A stretch of DNA of 29,369 nucleotides from the NCBI GenBank assembly GCA_026396355.1, contig JAPLWY010000001.1:5602-34970 (forward strand), written 5' to 3'. The notes below the pieces were generated by a model. That model ran no database searches, was not told the DNA's origin, and worked only from the letters and a program-made list of their open reading frames with translations. Source of the stretch: Microcaldota archaeon. Its GTDB lineage: Archaea > Micrarchaeota > Micrarchaeia > Anstonellales > Anstonellaceae. Of the stretch, positions 1 through 7,136 are shown in pieces. The position numbers and the translations under genes are program-made. Within the stretch, counting starts at the first letter, position 1. Each line of letters starts with the position of its first letter.

Positions 1-233
1 ACCAGGGAGGAAGTGGCAGTGTCAAGAACAGCGGATACTGAAATAAGCGCGCCCAGCATTGCAGCGGAAATTATTCCCTGGCCCAATTCCTCTGAGCCAA
101 GAAGCCGGATGCGCCTGGCGCCAAATCCCATCCCAATTCCAAAGAGTATCCCGCCAATCAGGATGGATATGGTAGCTGCCATTATGGCTATGTCAAATGA
201 AGCAAGAGCGCCATACGCGGTTGGGACTGCCAT
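1..233 (-). CDS. Small membrane protein, partial (runs off left edge)
   Basis: An open frame starts with ATG at 233 and stays open to the window edge (77 codons seen). The start MAVPTAYGALASFDIAIM leads into a hydrophobic segment (ILIGGILFGIGMGFG, about residues 26-40). A basic stretch (ARRIRL) follows, then a second hydrophobic segment beginning near AAMLGALISVSAVL, so at least two membrane helices are visible. The ATG lies 6 bases after the stop of the upstream membrane-protein gene, with an AAGGA-like site inside the end of that gene, so the two are probably cotranscribed. I do not recognise the family. The full length and C-terminus are outside the window. Confidence 0.6.
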   Translation of the reverse strand, partial: MAVPTAYGALASFDIAIMAATISILIGGILFGIGMGFGARRIRLLGSEELGQGIISAAMLGALISVSAVLDTATSSL

Positions 234-238
234 GAACG

Positions 239-757
239 CTAGATGTCCTTTATGAACTTGGCGGCAAGCGCGCCACCAAGCGCGGCAAGCACTGTGTCAA
301 TCAGGATGATCACAACGTCGGCTGCCAGCACCATGGGAAGGGTGTCTATCATCGTGCCAAACGGCTTTTTGCCAATCAAGTGGACTGTGAGAATAAGAAG
401 GGAAGCCAGGAATGCGCCAAGCATGCCCGCTGCCGCCCCCACCAACGCGCCGCGCTTGAACGTGATTGGCTTGCTGCGTATTTTCTCAAGCACCAATGCC
501 GAGACCACGCCGGAAAGTATGGGCATGAGGCAGATTACAGGGAGGAACGTGACCACCATTGAACTTCCGTCGATAAACAGCACTGTGGATTCCGAGGCGA
601 CGAAAAACGCCAGGAGAAGTATGGCGCCAGGAATTACTGACGCTAAATATTCCGCAATGCTCCGTGGAAGCCCGTATGGCACAAATGAGAGCTTTGAGCT
701 GGAGGAAGAAACGCCTTGCGTTGAAGTTTGAGGCTTTTGTACTGACAAATCAATCAC
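239..757 (-). CDS. Hypothetical integral membrane protein, about 172 aa
   Basis: The start is taken as GTG at 757 because a TATA-like TTTATA (778-784) lies about 26 bases upstream, which fits a leaderless transcript. ATG at 790 (11 codons longer) overlaps that TATA and is less likely. The first 35 residues are polar and Ser/Gln-rich. Hydrophobic segments follow near SVIPGAILLLAFFVA, SMVVTFLPVICLMPILSGVV, a Gly/Ala-rich segment GALVGAAAGMLGAFLASLLI, and a last one near VLAADVVIILIDTVLAALGG, giving four or five membrane helices. It is the first of two adjacent small membrane-protein genes (6-base gap to the next). No family recognised and no catalytic motif seen. Confidence 0.65.
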   Translation of the reverse strand: MIDLSVQKPQTSTQGVSSSSSKLSFVPYGLPRSIAEYLASVIPGAILLLAFFVASESTVLFIDGSSMVVTFLPVICLMPILSGVVSALVLEKIRSKPITFKRGALVGAAAGMLGAFLASLLILTVHLIGKKPFGTMIDTLPMVLAADVVIILIDTVLAALGGALAAKFIKDI

Positions 758-777
758 CAAATAAGGTTGGGCAGGAA

Positions 778-784
778 GGTATAA
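778..784 (-). promoter_or_regulatory. TATA box for the membrane-protein gene starting at 757
   Basis: On the minus strand the sequence is AATTTATACC, centred near 782. The GTG at 757 is about 25-26 bases downstream, the normal archaeal TATA-to-start-site distance. This suggests a leaderless mRNA separate from the upstream winged-helix gene. Confidence 0.5.
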
Positions 785-822
785 ATTCATGACTGCGTTG
801 CCGCGCTTGGAGACGGGAAATG

Positions 823-1173
823 CTACCTTTTTTCTTGAAGCGGCACTGGCTTTTTCGGCAGCGGCACTTGTGCAGGAGGGGGAATCTCGGCTGGCTTTTT
901 TGTCTCCTGCTCGCATGCATCGCATTTTTTCGAGAAATCGTCCAGCGACAGCGCAAGATAAGCCCCTTTTTCAGTCAGCTTGAAGATGTTTTGCTTCCCC
1001 TTGCGCTCGGATGCCACCACGTTGAAAGCCTTGAGAGCAGACAGGAGATTGGTCGTATGCACATAGGAGGCGCCGGAAACGCGCGCAAGCTTGGAGGGGT
1101 ACCATTGCTGCAAGTCGTCCTTGAGAAGCAGGAGGATGGAGCAGGGCTTTTTCTTCATGAAAAGGTGTTTCAT
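823..1173 (-). CDS. Winged-helix DNA-binding protein downstream of pyrB
   Basis: The start at ATG 1173 sits a few bases after the pyrB stop (1179), so translation is likely coupled. The 116-residue product begins MKHLFMKKKPCSILLLLKDD. Residues about 10-75 look like a single winged helix of the MarR/ArsR-like type: helices SILLLLKDD and PSKLARVSGASYVHTTNLL, a recognition helix LSALKAFNVV, and a wing RKGKQNIFKLTEKGAYLAL. A CDAC pair follows and the tail is Pro/Lys-rich (PPPAQVPLPKKPVPL). Role unknown; it could regulate its own operon. It occupies the place where archaea usually carry pyrI, but shows neither the pyrI length nor its four-Cys zinc site, so I do not call it pyrI. Confidence 0.65.
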   Translation of the reverse strand: MKHLFMKKKPCSILLLLKDDLQQWYPSKLARVSGASYVHTTNLLSALKAFNVVASERKGKQNIFKLTEKGAYLALSLDDFSKKCDACEQETKKPAEIPPPAQVPLPKKPVPLQEKR

Positions 1174-1178
1174 CACAA

Positions 1179-2084
1179 TCACAGCCCCAAGCATAGTTTC
1201 AGCACTGCCATGCGCACCGGCACGCCGTTTTTCGCCTGCTCGAAATATTTCATGCGTGAGTCGGACTCTACGCTGGCAGGTATTTCGTCGAGCTTGGGAA
1301 GCGGGTGGAGCACTGCCATTTTTTTGTTCGCAGATAAGAGAAGTGTTTTGTCGAGCCTGAAGCTTGCCTGCACAGCCTGTGCTTCCTTTGCGTTTGAAAA
1401 GCGCTCTTTTTGCACGCGGCATAGGTAAAGAACATTGCACTTTGAAAGGTTAGGCTTTGCAGTTTCGGTTATTTTTACCCCGAAATCGCGCTTTGCCCGT
1501 GCAATTGCCAGCGGATCCATGCGAAGAGAAACAGGGGAAACCAGTTCCGCGCCACAGCCGAACATTGCAAGCCCGTAAAGGAGCGAGCGCATTGCGCGCG
1601 CGTGCTTGAGGTCGCCCATCAGCGTCACATTGAGGCCCGAGATTTTCCCGAAAAGCTTTTTTATCGTATAAAGATCGATTAGTGTCTGTGTGGGGTGCTG
1701 ATTTCCCCCGTCGCCTGCGTTTATCACTGGGTGCGTAGCAATGCGCGCCGCCTCTTCTGCGCTGCCTTCTGACGGATGGCGGATCACCAGCGCATCGGCA
1801 TAGCCGTCCAGGATGCGTATTGTGTCGGAGAATGATTCGCCTTTTTGCGCTGAGCTTTTTTCAGGGTAGAATGCGATTGGGGTTGCGCCGAGGCGGGCGG
1901 CTGCCGACTGGAATGAGAAGTTCGTGCGCGTGGAAGGCTCGAAGAACAGGTTGGCGATTATTTTTCCCTCAAGCGTGCGAAGAGGCTTTCCCTTTGCAAG
2001 CGCAGCCTCCATTTTTTTGGCTTCGGAAAGATAGCGCTCCACGTCGCTTTTTTTCAGGTCGTGGATTGATAAAAGGTCAGGCAT
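1179..2084 (-). CDS. pyrB: Aspartate carbamoyltransferase catalytic chain
   Basis: Catalyses carbamoyl phosphate + L-aspartate to N-carbamoyl-L-aspartate, the committed step of pyrimidine synthesis, in the cytosol. The product is 301 aa, the usual length for the catalytic chain (about 305). Carbamoyl-phosphate site motif FEPSTRTNFSF is near residue 50, GGNQHPTQTLIDLYT carries the His/Gln of the second substrate loop, and HPLPKLDEI near the C-terminus is the conserved HPLPR-type loop with Lys in place of Arg. ATG 2084 was chosen over longer frames because MPDLLSIHDL is the typical beginning and a TATA box (ATTATAAAA, 2107-2116) is about 26 bases upstream, giving a leaderless start. A winged-helix gene follows within a few bases; no regulatory-chain gene (pyrI) is seen in the window. 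Confidence 0.95.
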   Translation of the reverse strand: MPDLLSIHDLKKSDVERYLSEAKKMEAALAKGKPLRTLEGKIIANLFFEPSTRTNFSFQSAAARLGATPIAFYPEKSSAQKGESFSDTIRILDGYADALVIRHPSEGSAEEAARIATHPVINAGDGGNQHPTQTLIDLYTIKKLFGKISGLNVTLMGDLKHARAMRSLLYGLAMFGCGAELVSPVSLRMDPLAIARAKRDFGVKITETAKPNLSKCNVLYLCRVQKERFSNAKEAQAVQASFRLDKTLLLSANKKMAVLHPLPKLDEIPASVESDSRMKYFEQAKNGVPVRMAVLKLCLGL

Positions 2085-2106
2085 TGGCGCACCGGAGTTG
2101 AAACGC

Positions 2107-2116
2107 TGGCAAGTTT
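2107..2116 (-). promoter_or_regulatory. TATA box of pyrB
   Basis: Minus-strand GATTATAAAACTT, centred about 26-28 bases upstream of the pyrB ATG (2084). This fits a leaderless pyrB transcript that reads on through the winged-helix gene. Confidence 0.6.
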
Positions 2117-2162
2117 TATAATCTTGGACGGAAGGAAGGAGAAGAGGCACGAACTGAAAATA

Positions 2163-3041
2163 TTACATTTCCCTTAATCGCTTTATCCTGTCCTCGATTG
2201 GAGGATGGGTGGAGATGAAGCCGGAAAAGGAAAGCGGGCTTGCAATGTAAAGCGAGGCAGTGGCATCAGATGCGTGTTGGACAACCGAGCCTTCTTTTGA
2301 GATTTTTTCAAGCGCGGACGCCAGCCCTTCAGGATAGCGGGTCAGCTGTGCCGCGGTAGCGTCGGCCCGGTATTCCCGCTGGCGCGAAAGCATTAGCCTT
2401 ATCGCATATGTCACTATAGGGGCAAGAACCATGAGCAGCAGCCCTACCAGCACCATTATCCCCCCGTTCCTGTCCCGGCCGCCGCTTCCCCCCCGGCTCA
2501 AGAACATCGAGCGCAGGCCCAGGTCAGAAAGAAGCGCAATGAGCCCCACCATGACAGCCACAATGGTCGCCATGCGCGAGTCAAGGTTCTTGATGTGCGA
2601 AATTTCGTGCGCCACCACGCCCTCAAGCTGGGCGCGGTCGAGCTTTTCCACCAGCCCGCTTGTGAATGCAACAGAGGCCTTGTCAGGCGACTTGCCGACT
2701 GCGAATGCGTTGAGCGCCGGGTCTGGGATGACATATACCTTGGGTGCAGGAATCCCTGCGGCAATTGCGATATTCTCAACAGTGTTTATCAGGTAAGTGT
2801 GCTCCTGCTTGTTTGCCTCCTGCGCTCCTGCAACAGCAAGCACGATGCTGTCTGAAAAATAATATGTCACTGCAATGTAGATTATGGCAATTGGCAGGCT
2901 TATGAAAAAGCCGATTTCAGACTCGCCAAAAAAAAGCCAGCAAAATACGTAAAGAGTGGCAAAAACCAGCGCAAATACGGCTCCCATCAGAATGTAGGAA
3001 TTGCGCCTGTTCTCGCCGATGCGGTCATAAAAGCTTGCCAT
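2163..3041 (-). CDS. htpX: HtpX-type membrane zinc metalloprotease
   Basis: M48-family membrane protease, in bacteria a quality-control enzyme that degrades damaged membrane proteins. 292 aa, near the normal 280-300. Two membrane helices lie at about residues 17-37 and 43-63. The zinc-binding HEISH is at 145-149 and the third ligand Glu is in REYRAD at 222-227. Further hydrophobic segments are at about 157-174 and 195-212, with a Gly/Arg-rich loop (SRGGSGGRDRNGG) between them. The end THPPIEDRIKRLREM is the conserved HtpX C-terminal signature. It lies 37 bases downstream of lemA on the same strand; lemA-htpX is a common prokaryotic pair, so a joint role at the membrane is inferred. Confidence 0.95.
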   Translation of the reverse strand: MASFYDRIGENRRNSYILMGAVFALVFATLYVFCWLFFGESEIGFFISLPIAIIYIAVTYYFSDSIVLAVAGAQEANKQEHTYLINTVENIAIAAGIPAPKVYVIPDPALNAFAVGKSPDKASVAFTSGLVEKLDRAQLEGVVAHEISHIKNLDSRMATIVAVMVGLIALLSDLGLRSMFLSRGGSGGRDRNGGIMVLVGLLLMVLAPIVTYAIRLMLSRQREYRADATAAQLTRYPEGLASALEKISKEGSVVQHASDATASLYIASPLSFSGFISTHPPIEDRIKRLREM

Positions 3042-3078
3042 AGGAATACCAGAATCCGCGTGGCTAGCGGTGGCAGGC

Positions 3079-3642
3079 TTAGAATTGCACCTTTACGTTC
3101 TCCCGCTCGGAGCCCTCGGTTTTGAAGAATTCACGCGAGGCAAAGCCAGTTATTCCAGCGACGATGTTGGTTGGAATTGTCTGTATGGAAGTGTTGTATT
3201 CAAGCACAGAGTCATTGTAGAATTGGCGGGAATACGCTATCTTGTTCTCGGTGTTGGAAAGCTCCTCCTGCAGCATCTTGAAGTTCTCGTTTGCACGAAG
3301 CTGTGGGTAGTTTTCAGCAACTGCGAAGAGCGACTTCAGCGTGCCAGAAAGCATGCTGTCGGCCTTTGCCTTTTCCCCCACGGTCTGCCCGGATGCCGTG
3401 GCAGCGCGCGCCTTTGTCACGTTCTCAAAAAGCTCCTTTTCGTGCTTGGCATAGCCCTTCACTGATTCAACGAGATTGGGGATGAGGTCATAGCGCCTTT
3501 TCAGCTGCACGTCGATCTGCGACCAGGCGTTGTCTATGCGCACTTTCTTGGTGACCAGGCCGTTGAAGGCGAGTATGATGAACAGGATGATGGCAATTGC
3601 CAGAACAACCAAGCCCATCAGGATTATTGAAAAGATGTCCAT
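3079..3642 (-). CDS. lemA: LemA family membrane protein
   Basis: 187-aa LemA protein: one N-terminal membrane helix (residues about 4-27, IILMGLVVLAIAIILFIILA) and a long helical domain with the conserved beginning RIDNAWSQIDVQLKRRYDLI and PNLVESVKGYAKHEKELF. The ending ASREFFKTEGSERENVKVQF corresponds to the family end (PxxFF..P...A.V.F). A clear Shine-Dalgarno GAGGTG lies 8 bases before the ATG at 3642. The gene precedes htpX by 37 bases. Function in archaea is not established; the pairing suggests a membrane-stress role. Confidence 0.93.
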   Translation of the reverse strand: MDIFSIILMGLVVLAIAIILFIILAFNGLVTKKVRIDNAWSQIDVQLKRRYDLIPNLVESVKGYAKHEKELFENVTKARAATASGQTVGEKAKADSMLSGTLKSLFAVAENYPQLRANENFKMLQEELSNTENKIAYSRQFYNDSVLEYNTSIQTIPTNIVAGITGFASREFFKTEGSERENVKVQF

Positions 3643-3735
3643 ATTCGCCCACCTCGGAGTTTCTTATCAGAACTATGAACGTGAAAATTGGGAAAATAAA
3701 AATTAAAATGAAAAAGGCAAAGACGGATCGGCTAT

Positions 3736-3990
3736 TTAGCCAATGGTCTTCTTGTCCACGATTATGTGGTCCGAGGCAGCCAATACAGAGGAGTAGGACA
3801 CCACCAGGAGCCCGTCTTCCTTGTTGAGCCTGCGCGCGGTCGGGTTGTCAAGATTGGGCTCCAACAGGAGGTTCTCGATCTTGCCAGAGCCTTCGGAAAT
3901 CTCAAGGTCAATGAGTTTCCCGAGCTCTTCGCCGTCGTTAGTGATTATCTTTTTCCCAGCGAGTTGTTTTGCTATGACAATTTTTACCAT
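3736..3990 (-). CDS. PRC-barrel domain protein (first copy)
   Basis: An 84-aa protein that is nearly all one PRC-barrel: MVKIVIAKQLAGKKIITNDG, then EELGKLIDLEISEGSGKIE, then LLVVSYSSVLAASDHIIVDK. PRC-barrels are small beta-barrels used as interaction modules; in haloarchaea stand-alone PRC-barrel proteins (CdpB1/CdpB2) act in cell division with SepF. Start at ATG 3990 is supported by AAGGTGA ending 4-5 bases upstream. A TATA element (4023-4040) nearly identical to that of the second PRC-barrel gene (24901) sits 33 bases upstream. Family call firm; division role is inference. Confidence 0.85.
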   Translation of the reverse strand: MVKIVIAKQLAGKKIITNDGEELGKLIDLEISEGSGKIENLLLEPNLDNPTARRLNKEDGLLVVSYSSVLAASDHIIVDKKTIG

Positions 3991-4022
3991 GATCTCACCT
4001 TTGCTTAATGCGACTAATACTT

Positions 4023-4040
4023 TCGGTTCAAATTTAAAAA
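4023..4040 (-). promoter_or_regulatory. Promoter element of the first PRC-barrel gene
   Basis: Minus-strand TTTTTAAATTTGAACCGA. It contains a TATA box and matches the element at 24850-24867 in 17 of 18 bases. Distance to the ATG is 33 bases here and 34 there. Confidence 0.6.
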
Positions 4041-4152
4041 GCTTTGTTCGGGCTCTGCCCGTCAGAATTCGCCCAGGGGAGCCAATGGGTGCGCGTTTTG
4101 GCAGGAGTTCTCTTTATAATTCTTGGACGCGAACTTCGCGCGAGGTGCGAAC

Positions 4153-4914
4153 ATGAAGGATAATAACACCCATCTTGGAAAGATAGCGCGGAATGGAAGA
4201 GTGCTCGTGCTTGCAATGGACCAGGGGCTGGAACACGGACCACGGGACTTCAACAGCAAGAACATAGACCCGGAATATGTGCTGGACATTGCCGCAAAGG
4301 GCGGATTTACCGGCCTTGCAATACAGAAGGGCATTGCCAGGCATTACAAGGAGTGCTATTCGGGCAAGGTACGCCTTGTGCTCAAGCTCAATGGAAGGAC
4401 GAATATGGTGCCAAAGGATGACTGCTACTCGTCGCAGATTGCCTCGGTGAAGGAGGCAGTGGCGCTTGGTGTTGATGCGCTCGGCTATACCATTTATGTC
4501 GGCTCGCCGCGCGAAGCCGAAATGTTCCATGACTTTGGGAAAATAGTTGCGGAAGCGGCGGATTATGGGCTGCCCACTGTGGTTTGGGCCTATCCGCGCG
4601 GAAAGCACGTGCCTGAGGAGAAATCGGTCGAGATGGTGTCTTATTCTGCGCGCGTGGCGCTTGAGCTTGGGGCAGACATTGTGAAGGTCAATTATACTGG
4701 AAATGTGGATGGCTTCAAGAAAGTGGTGGCGGCTGCAGGCAGGTGCAAGGTGATTTCTGCTGGCGGAAGCAAGCAAAGCGATGCTGACTTTTTGGCAAAG
4801 GTGAAGGAAGTGATGGCAGCCGGGGGCGCGGGGCTGGCAGTTGGCAGGAATGTCTGGCAGAATGACAATCCGATAAAAATAACCGAGGAGATAAAGAAAA
4901 TAGTCCTCAAGTAG
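4153..4914 (+). CDS. Fructose-bisphosphate aldolase, archaeal class I (DhnA family)
   Basis: Schiff-base aldolase interconverting fructose 1,6-bisphosphate with dihydroxyacetone phosphate and glyceraldehyde 3-phosphate. 253 aa, the normal archaeal class IA length. Starts with MKDNNTHLGKIARNG; AMDQGLEHGP (21-30) is the family signature. The Schiff-base Lys is K178 in GADIVKVNYTG, and W145/Y147 in VVWAYPRG match the active-site residues known from the Thermoproteus tenax enzyme. The GGSK motif and GLAVGRNVWQ form the phosphate site. ATG 4153 is preferred over 4123 because GAGGTG precedes it closely and CTTTATAA lies at 4112-4119. The fructose-bisphosphatase gene follows after 9 bases, so the two are one gluconeogenic operon. 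No bifunctional aldolase/phosphatase is seen here. Confidence 0.92.
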   Translation: MKDNNTHLGKIARNGRVLVLAMDQGLEHGPRDFNSKNIDPEYVLDIAAKGGFTGLAIQKGIARHYKECYSGKVRLVLKLNGRTNMVPKDDCYSSQIASVKEAVALGVDALGYTIYVGSPREAEMFHDFGKIVAEAADYGLPTVVWAYPRGKHVPEEKSVEMVSYSARVALELGADIVKVNYTGNVDGFKKVVAAAGRCKVISAGGSKQSDADFLAKVKEVMAAGGAGLAVGRNVWQNDNPIKITEEIKKIVLK

Positions 4915-4923
4915 GCGAATAGG

Positions 4924-5847
4924 ATGAACGGCAAAATAATCACGCTTTCGCAGCACTTGGCGCTTTCAGGCACTGACAAGGGGCTTGCCAGGCTGATTGA
5001 GTCGTTTGCAGGCATTGCGCTTGACGCGCAGCACCATTTTCCGAAATACCTGAGAGGGACGCTGGGAGACAAGAACAAGTACGGCGAGGCGGTTGCCGAG
5101 CTTGATGAATGGGTGAATGGATATCTTTGCGACAACCTTGTCAAGACCGGGCTAGTGCGGAAAATATACTCTGAGGAGCTTCGCGAGCCCCTCATCGCAA
5201 ACCAGACCGCGCCGTTTATAGTCACGCTTGACCCGCTGGATGGCTCGTCGAATATTGTGAGCAACAATTCTTTTGGCTCAATTGTGGGGGTCTATAGGGA
5301 GGACTTGCCACAGCCTGGAAGAAAGCTGGTTGCCGCGCTTTACAAGCTTTACGGGCCTGTGAACACGCTGGTTTACACTACTGGGAAGGGGGCCCATGAA
5401 TTTGTGAAGCACTATGATTCAGCCGGGAATGCAAAATTCCTTTTGCTTGGTGAGAATTTGAAGCTTCCTGAGCCGGGTGAGGTATTTGGGCTGGGGGGCG
5501 ACCCGGTGGATTGGTACCCTGAATTCTTGAAGTTTGCAAAAGACTTATTCCGGATGGAAAGGATGAAAGCGCGCTATTCTGGCGCCTTTGTGGCTGATTT
5601 TTCACAGGTTTTGCATAGGGGAGGGCTGTTTGCCTATCCCTCGAGCAAGACCAACCCAAAAGGCAAGCTGAGGCTGGTTTACGAGGCGCAACCAATGGCA
5701 ATGATAATAGAGCAAGTAGGCGGGGCGACATGGAGCGGCAAGGGCTCGCTTCTGGATGTTGAGGAAAAGGATGTGGACGCGCGCGTGCCTCTTTACATGG
5801 GAAATAAAACGCTCATTGCGAAGCTGAAGAAGGCGGTTGAGAAATAG
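4924..5847 (+). CDS. fbp: Fructose-1,6-bisphosphatase, class I
   Basis: Hydrolyses fructose 1,6-bisphosphate to fructose 6-phosphate, the irreversible step of gluconeogenesis. 307 aa; class I enzymes are about 330. The lithium-sensitive phosphatase metal site is clear: E84/E85 in IYSEELRE and DPLDGSSNI at 103-111. The substrate site is in KLRLVYEAQPMAMIIEQVGG, and GKGSLLDVEEKDVDARVPLY is the typical C-terminal segment. It follows the aldolase gene by 9 bases and is certainly cotranscribed. Many archaea use a bifunctional FBP aldolase/phosphatase instead; the class I enzyme is more typical of bacteria and eukaryotes, so horizontal acquisition is possible but not shown. Confidence 0.93.
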   Translation: MNGKIITLSQHLALSGTDKGLARLIESFAGIALDAQHHFPKYLRGTLGDKNKYGEAVAELDEWVNGYLCDNLVKTGLVRKIYSEELREPLIANQTAPFIVTLDPLDGSSNIVSNNSFGSIVGVYREDLPQPGRKLVAALYKLYGPVNTLVYTTGKGAHEFVKHYDSAGNAKFLLLGENLKLPEPGEVFGLGGDPVDWYPEFLKFAKDLFRMERMKARYSGAFVADFSQVLHRGGLFAYPSSKTNPKGKLRLVYEAQPMAMIIEQVGGATWSGKGSLLDVEEKDVDARVPLYMGNKTLIAKLKKAVEK

Positions 5848-5868
5848 CCTGGCCGCCGCATAAGCTAG

Positions 5869-7062
5869 TTAAGGCTGGTTCCATTCTATTTCATAGTATT
5901 CGTGCTTGCTGCCAGGGACTTCTATGCGCTTCACATGGTAATAGGTGACCGAGGTTTCGCGGTCGCAGATGGCAAGCAATAATTCAAGCCCTATGCGCTT
6001 GCACTGCTCGATGGCATCAGCAAGCTCCTCGCCTCCGATGTGCTCCTCTTCCGAGAGCGAGAACATCAGGTAGCGGGGCTTGCCGGTTTTGGGGTTTTCT
6101 ATGCCCCCGCCTGCGCGGTGGTAAAGGAGAAAGTCAAGCGTGGTTGAAAGTTGCGGTGCTTCTTTCTTTTTTGTTGTGCGCTTTTTCTTCGCCTCGCCCG
6201 GAATTGCAAGCACGAATGTCTTTTTCACGGAATGCGCCACGCGGATTGCGCGCGCCCATTCGGAAATCAGGAGCTTGCTTGCGCGGGGGAAGCAGTGCAC
6301 CACGTGCTTGCTGTGAATCCACTCGCCGTCGGCGCGTGAGGGCGAGGCGCCGGGGAAATAGAGACGGAAGTGCGTTCCGAACTTGAAGCCGGTCTTGAGC
6401 ACAAAGCCCTGCAATCGCCAGTCCTCGTAAACTTCGTAAAGGTGAAGGAAATCCGCATGCTGGCGCTTTGCCGCGCATATTACCTCCGCCTCGCTTGCGT
6501 TTTCAAGTTTCATGTTGGCGTGCCGGATGAGGAAGAGCGTTTCATAGGCATCAAGCTTGGAGAGCTTGCCGCGCTGTTCTGCCTTGTAGGAGCCGAATTG
6601 CCCGAACCAGTGGCGCTCGTAAAGCTCCTTGCCCACTGCCTCGTCGTCTATCACGGTCCATAAGTCATCGGCATAAAACCTGCCCAGAAGCGCATAGCGG
6701 TCCATTTTAAGCGAGCCGTTGGGATATTTTTTCGCGCTGTTCCGGCCATAACGCTCGCAGATTTCAGAAACTTGGCGTGCAATCAGCCCGCGGTCGCGCC
6801 AGTCCTTGTAGGTGAAATAGCGCGCCATCTGCTTCTTGCGCTCGAATGCGGCCGCCACGTTGTTGAAGCGGTATTCGTTGAGCGAGGAGTCGAAGCATTT
6901 TGCGTTCCGTATGTCTATGAGGTAAAGCGCCTCGTCAGGAAAGAGGTGAATTACCCCTTTTAGCATGTTGCCATAGTGCCCGTTCACCAAGGATGAGACT
7001 GATTCCGGCTCTGAAACAGCCAGCTGCTTTTTCTTTGGAGTGAAATCGATTTTGATTGCCAT
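5869..7062 (-). CDS. endA: tRNA-splicing endonuclease, three-unit (epsilon-type) single chain
   Basis: Cuts introns from pre-tRNA at bulge-helix-bulge sites. 397 aa, far longer than the one-unit (about 180) or two-unit (about 300) archaeal forms. Unit 1 (about 20-100) has HLFPDEALYLID and YFTYKDWRDRGLIA, without catalytic residues. Unit 2 (about 110-290) has DAYETLFLIRHANMKLENAS, VYEDWRLQGFVLKTGFKFG and the catalytic set Y235 (FRLY), H250 (IHSKHV) and K281 (HSVKKTFVLA). A Lys-rich linker (about 288-302) leads to unit 3 (about 303-390), a beta-type C-terminal fold ending LLLAICDRETSVTYYHVKRI. This order matches the three-unit enzyme described from ARMAN archaea, which tolerates non-canonical sites. 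ATG 7062 (MAIKIDF) is preferred over GTG 7104. The gene is divergent from taw1. Confidence 0.9.
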   Translation of the reverse strand: MAIKIDFTPKKKQLAVSEPESVSSLVNGHYGNMLKGVIHLFPDEALYLIDIRNAKCFDSSLNEYRFNNVAAAFERKKQMARYFTYKDWRDRGLIARQVSEICERYGRNSAKKYPNGSLKMDRYALLGRFYADDLWTVIDDEAVGKELYERHWFGQFGSYKAEQRGKLSKLDAYETLFLIRHANMKLENASEAEVICAAKRQHADFLHLYEVYEDWRLQGFVLKTGFKFGTHFRLYFPGASPSRADGEWIHSKHVVHCFPRASKLLISEWARAIRVAHSVKKTFVLAIPGEAKKKRTTKKKEAPQLSTTLDFLLYHRAGGGIENPKTGKPRYLMFSLSEEEHIGGEELADAIEQCKRIGLELLLAICDRETSVTYYHVKRIEVPGSKHEYYEIEWNQP

Positions 7063-7106
7063 CAGACCACTGCGAATATCAGTTGCAATGAATGTGGGCA
7101 GCACAA

Positions 7107-7115
7107 TTTATAAAA
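7107..7115 (+). promoter_or_regulatory. TATA box of taw1 in the endA-taw1 divergent region
   Basis: AATTTATAAAAG, centred about 26 bases before the taw1 ATG at 7137. On the opposite strand the same AT-rich stretch (TTTTATAAATT) could serve endA, whose ATG is 49 bases away. Confidence 0.55.
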
Positions 7116-7136
7116 GCCAAAAGGAGAGTGGAGTTC

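Noticed and set aside
4049..4061. CGGGC-TCT-GCCCG hairpin between the first PRC-barrel gene and the aldolase gene
   Set aside because: Only 5 bp, upstream of both divergent genes, with no T-tract; too weak to call an operator or terminator.
4114..4956. 280-codon minus-strand frame opposite the aldolase gene
   Set aside because: Mirror of strongly biased aldolase codons; the plus-strand aldolase has full active-site motifs.
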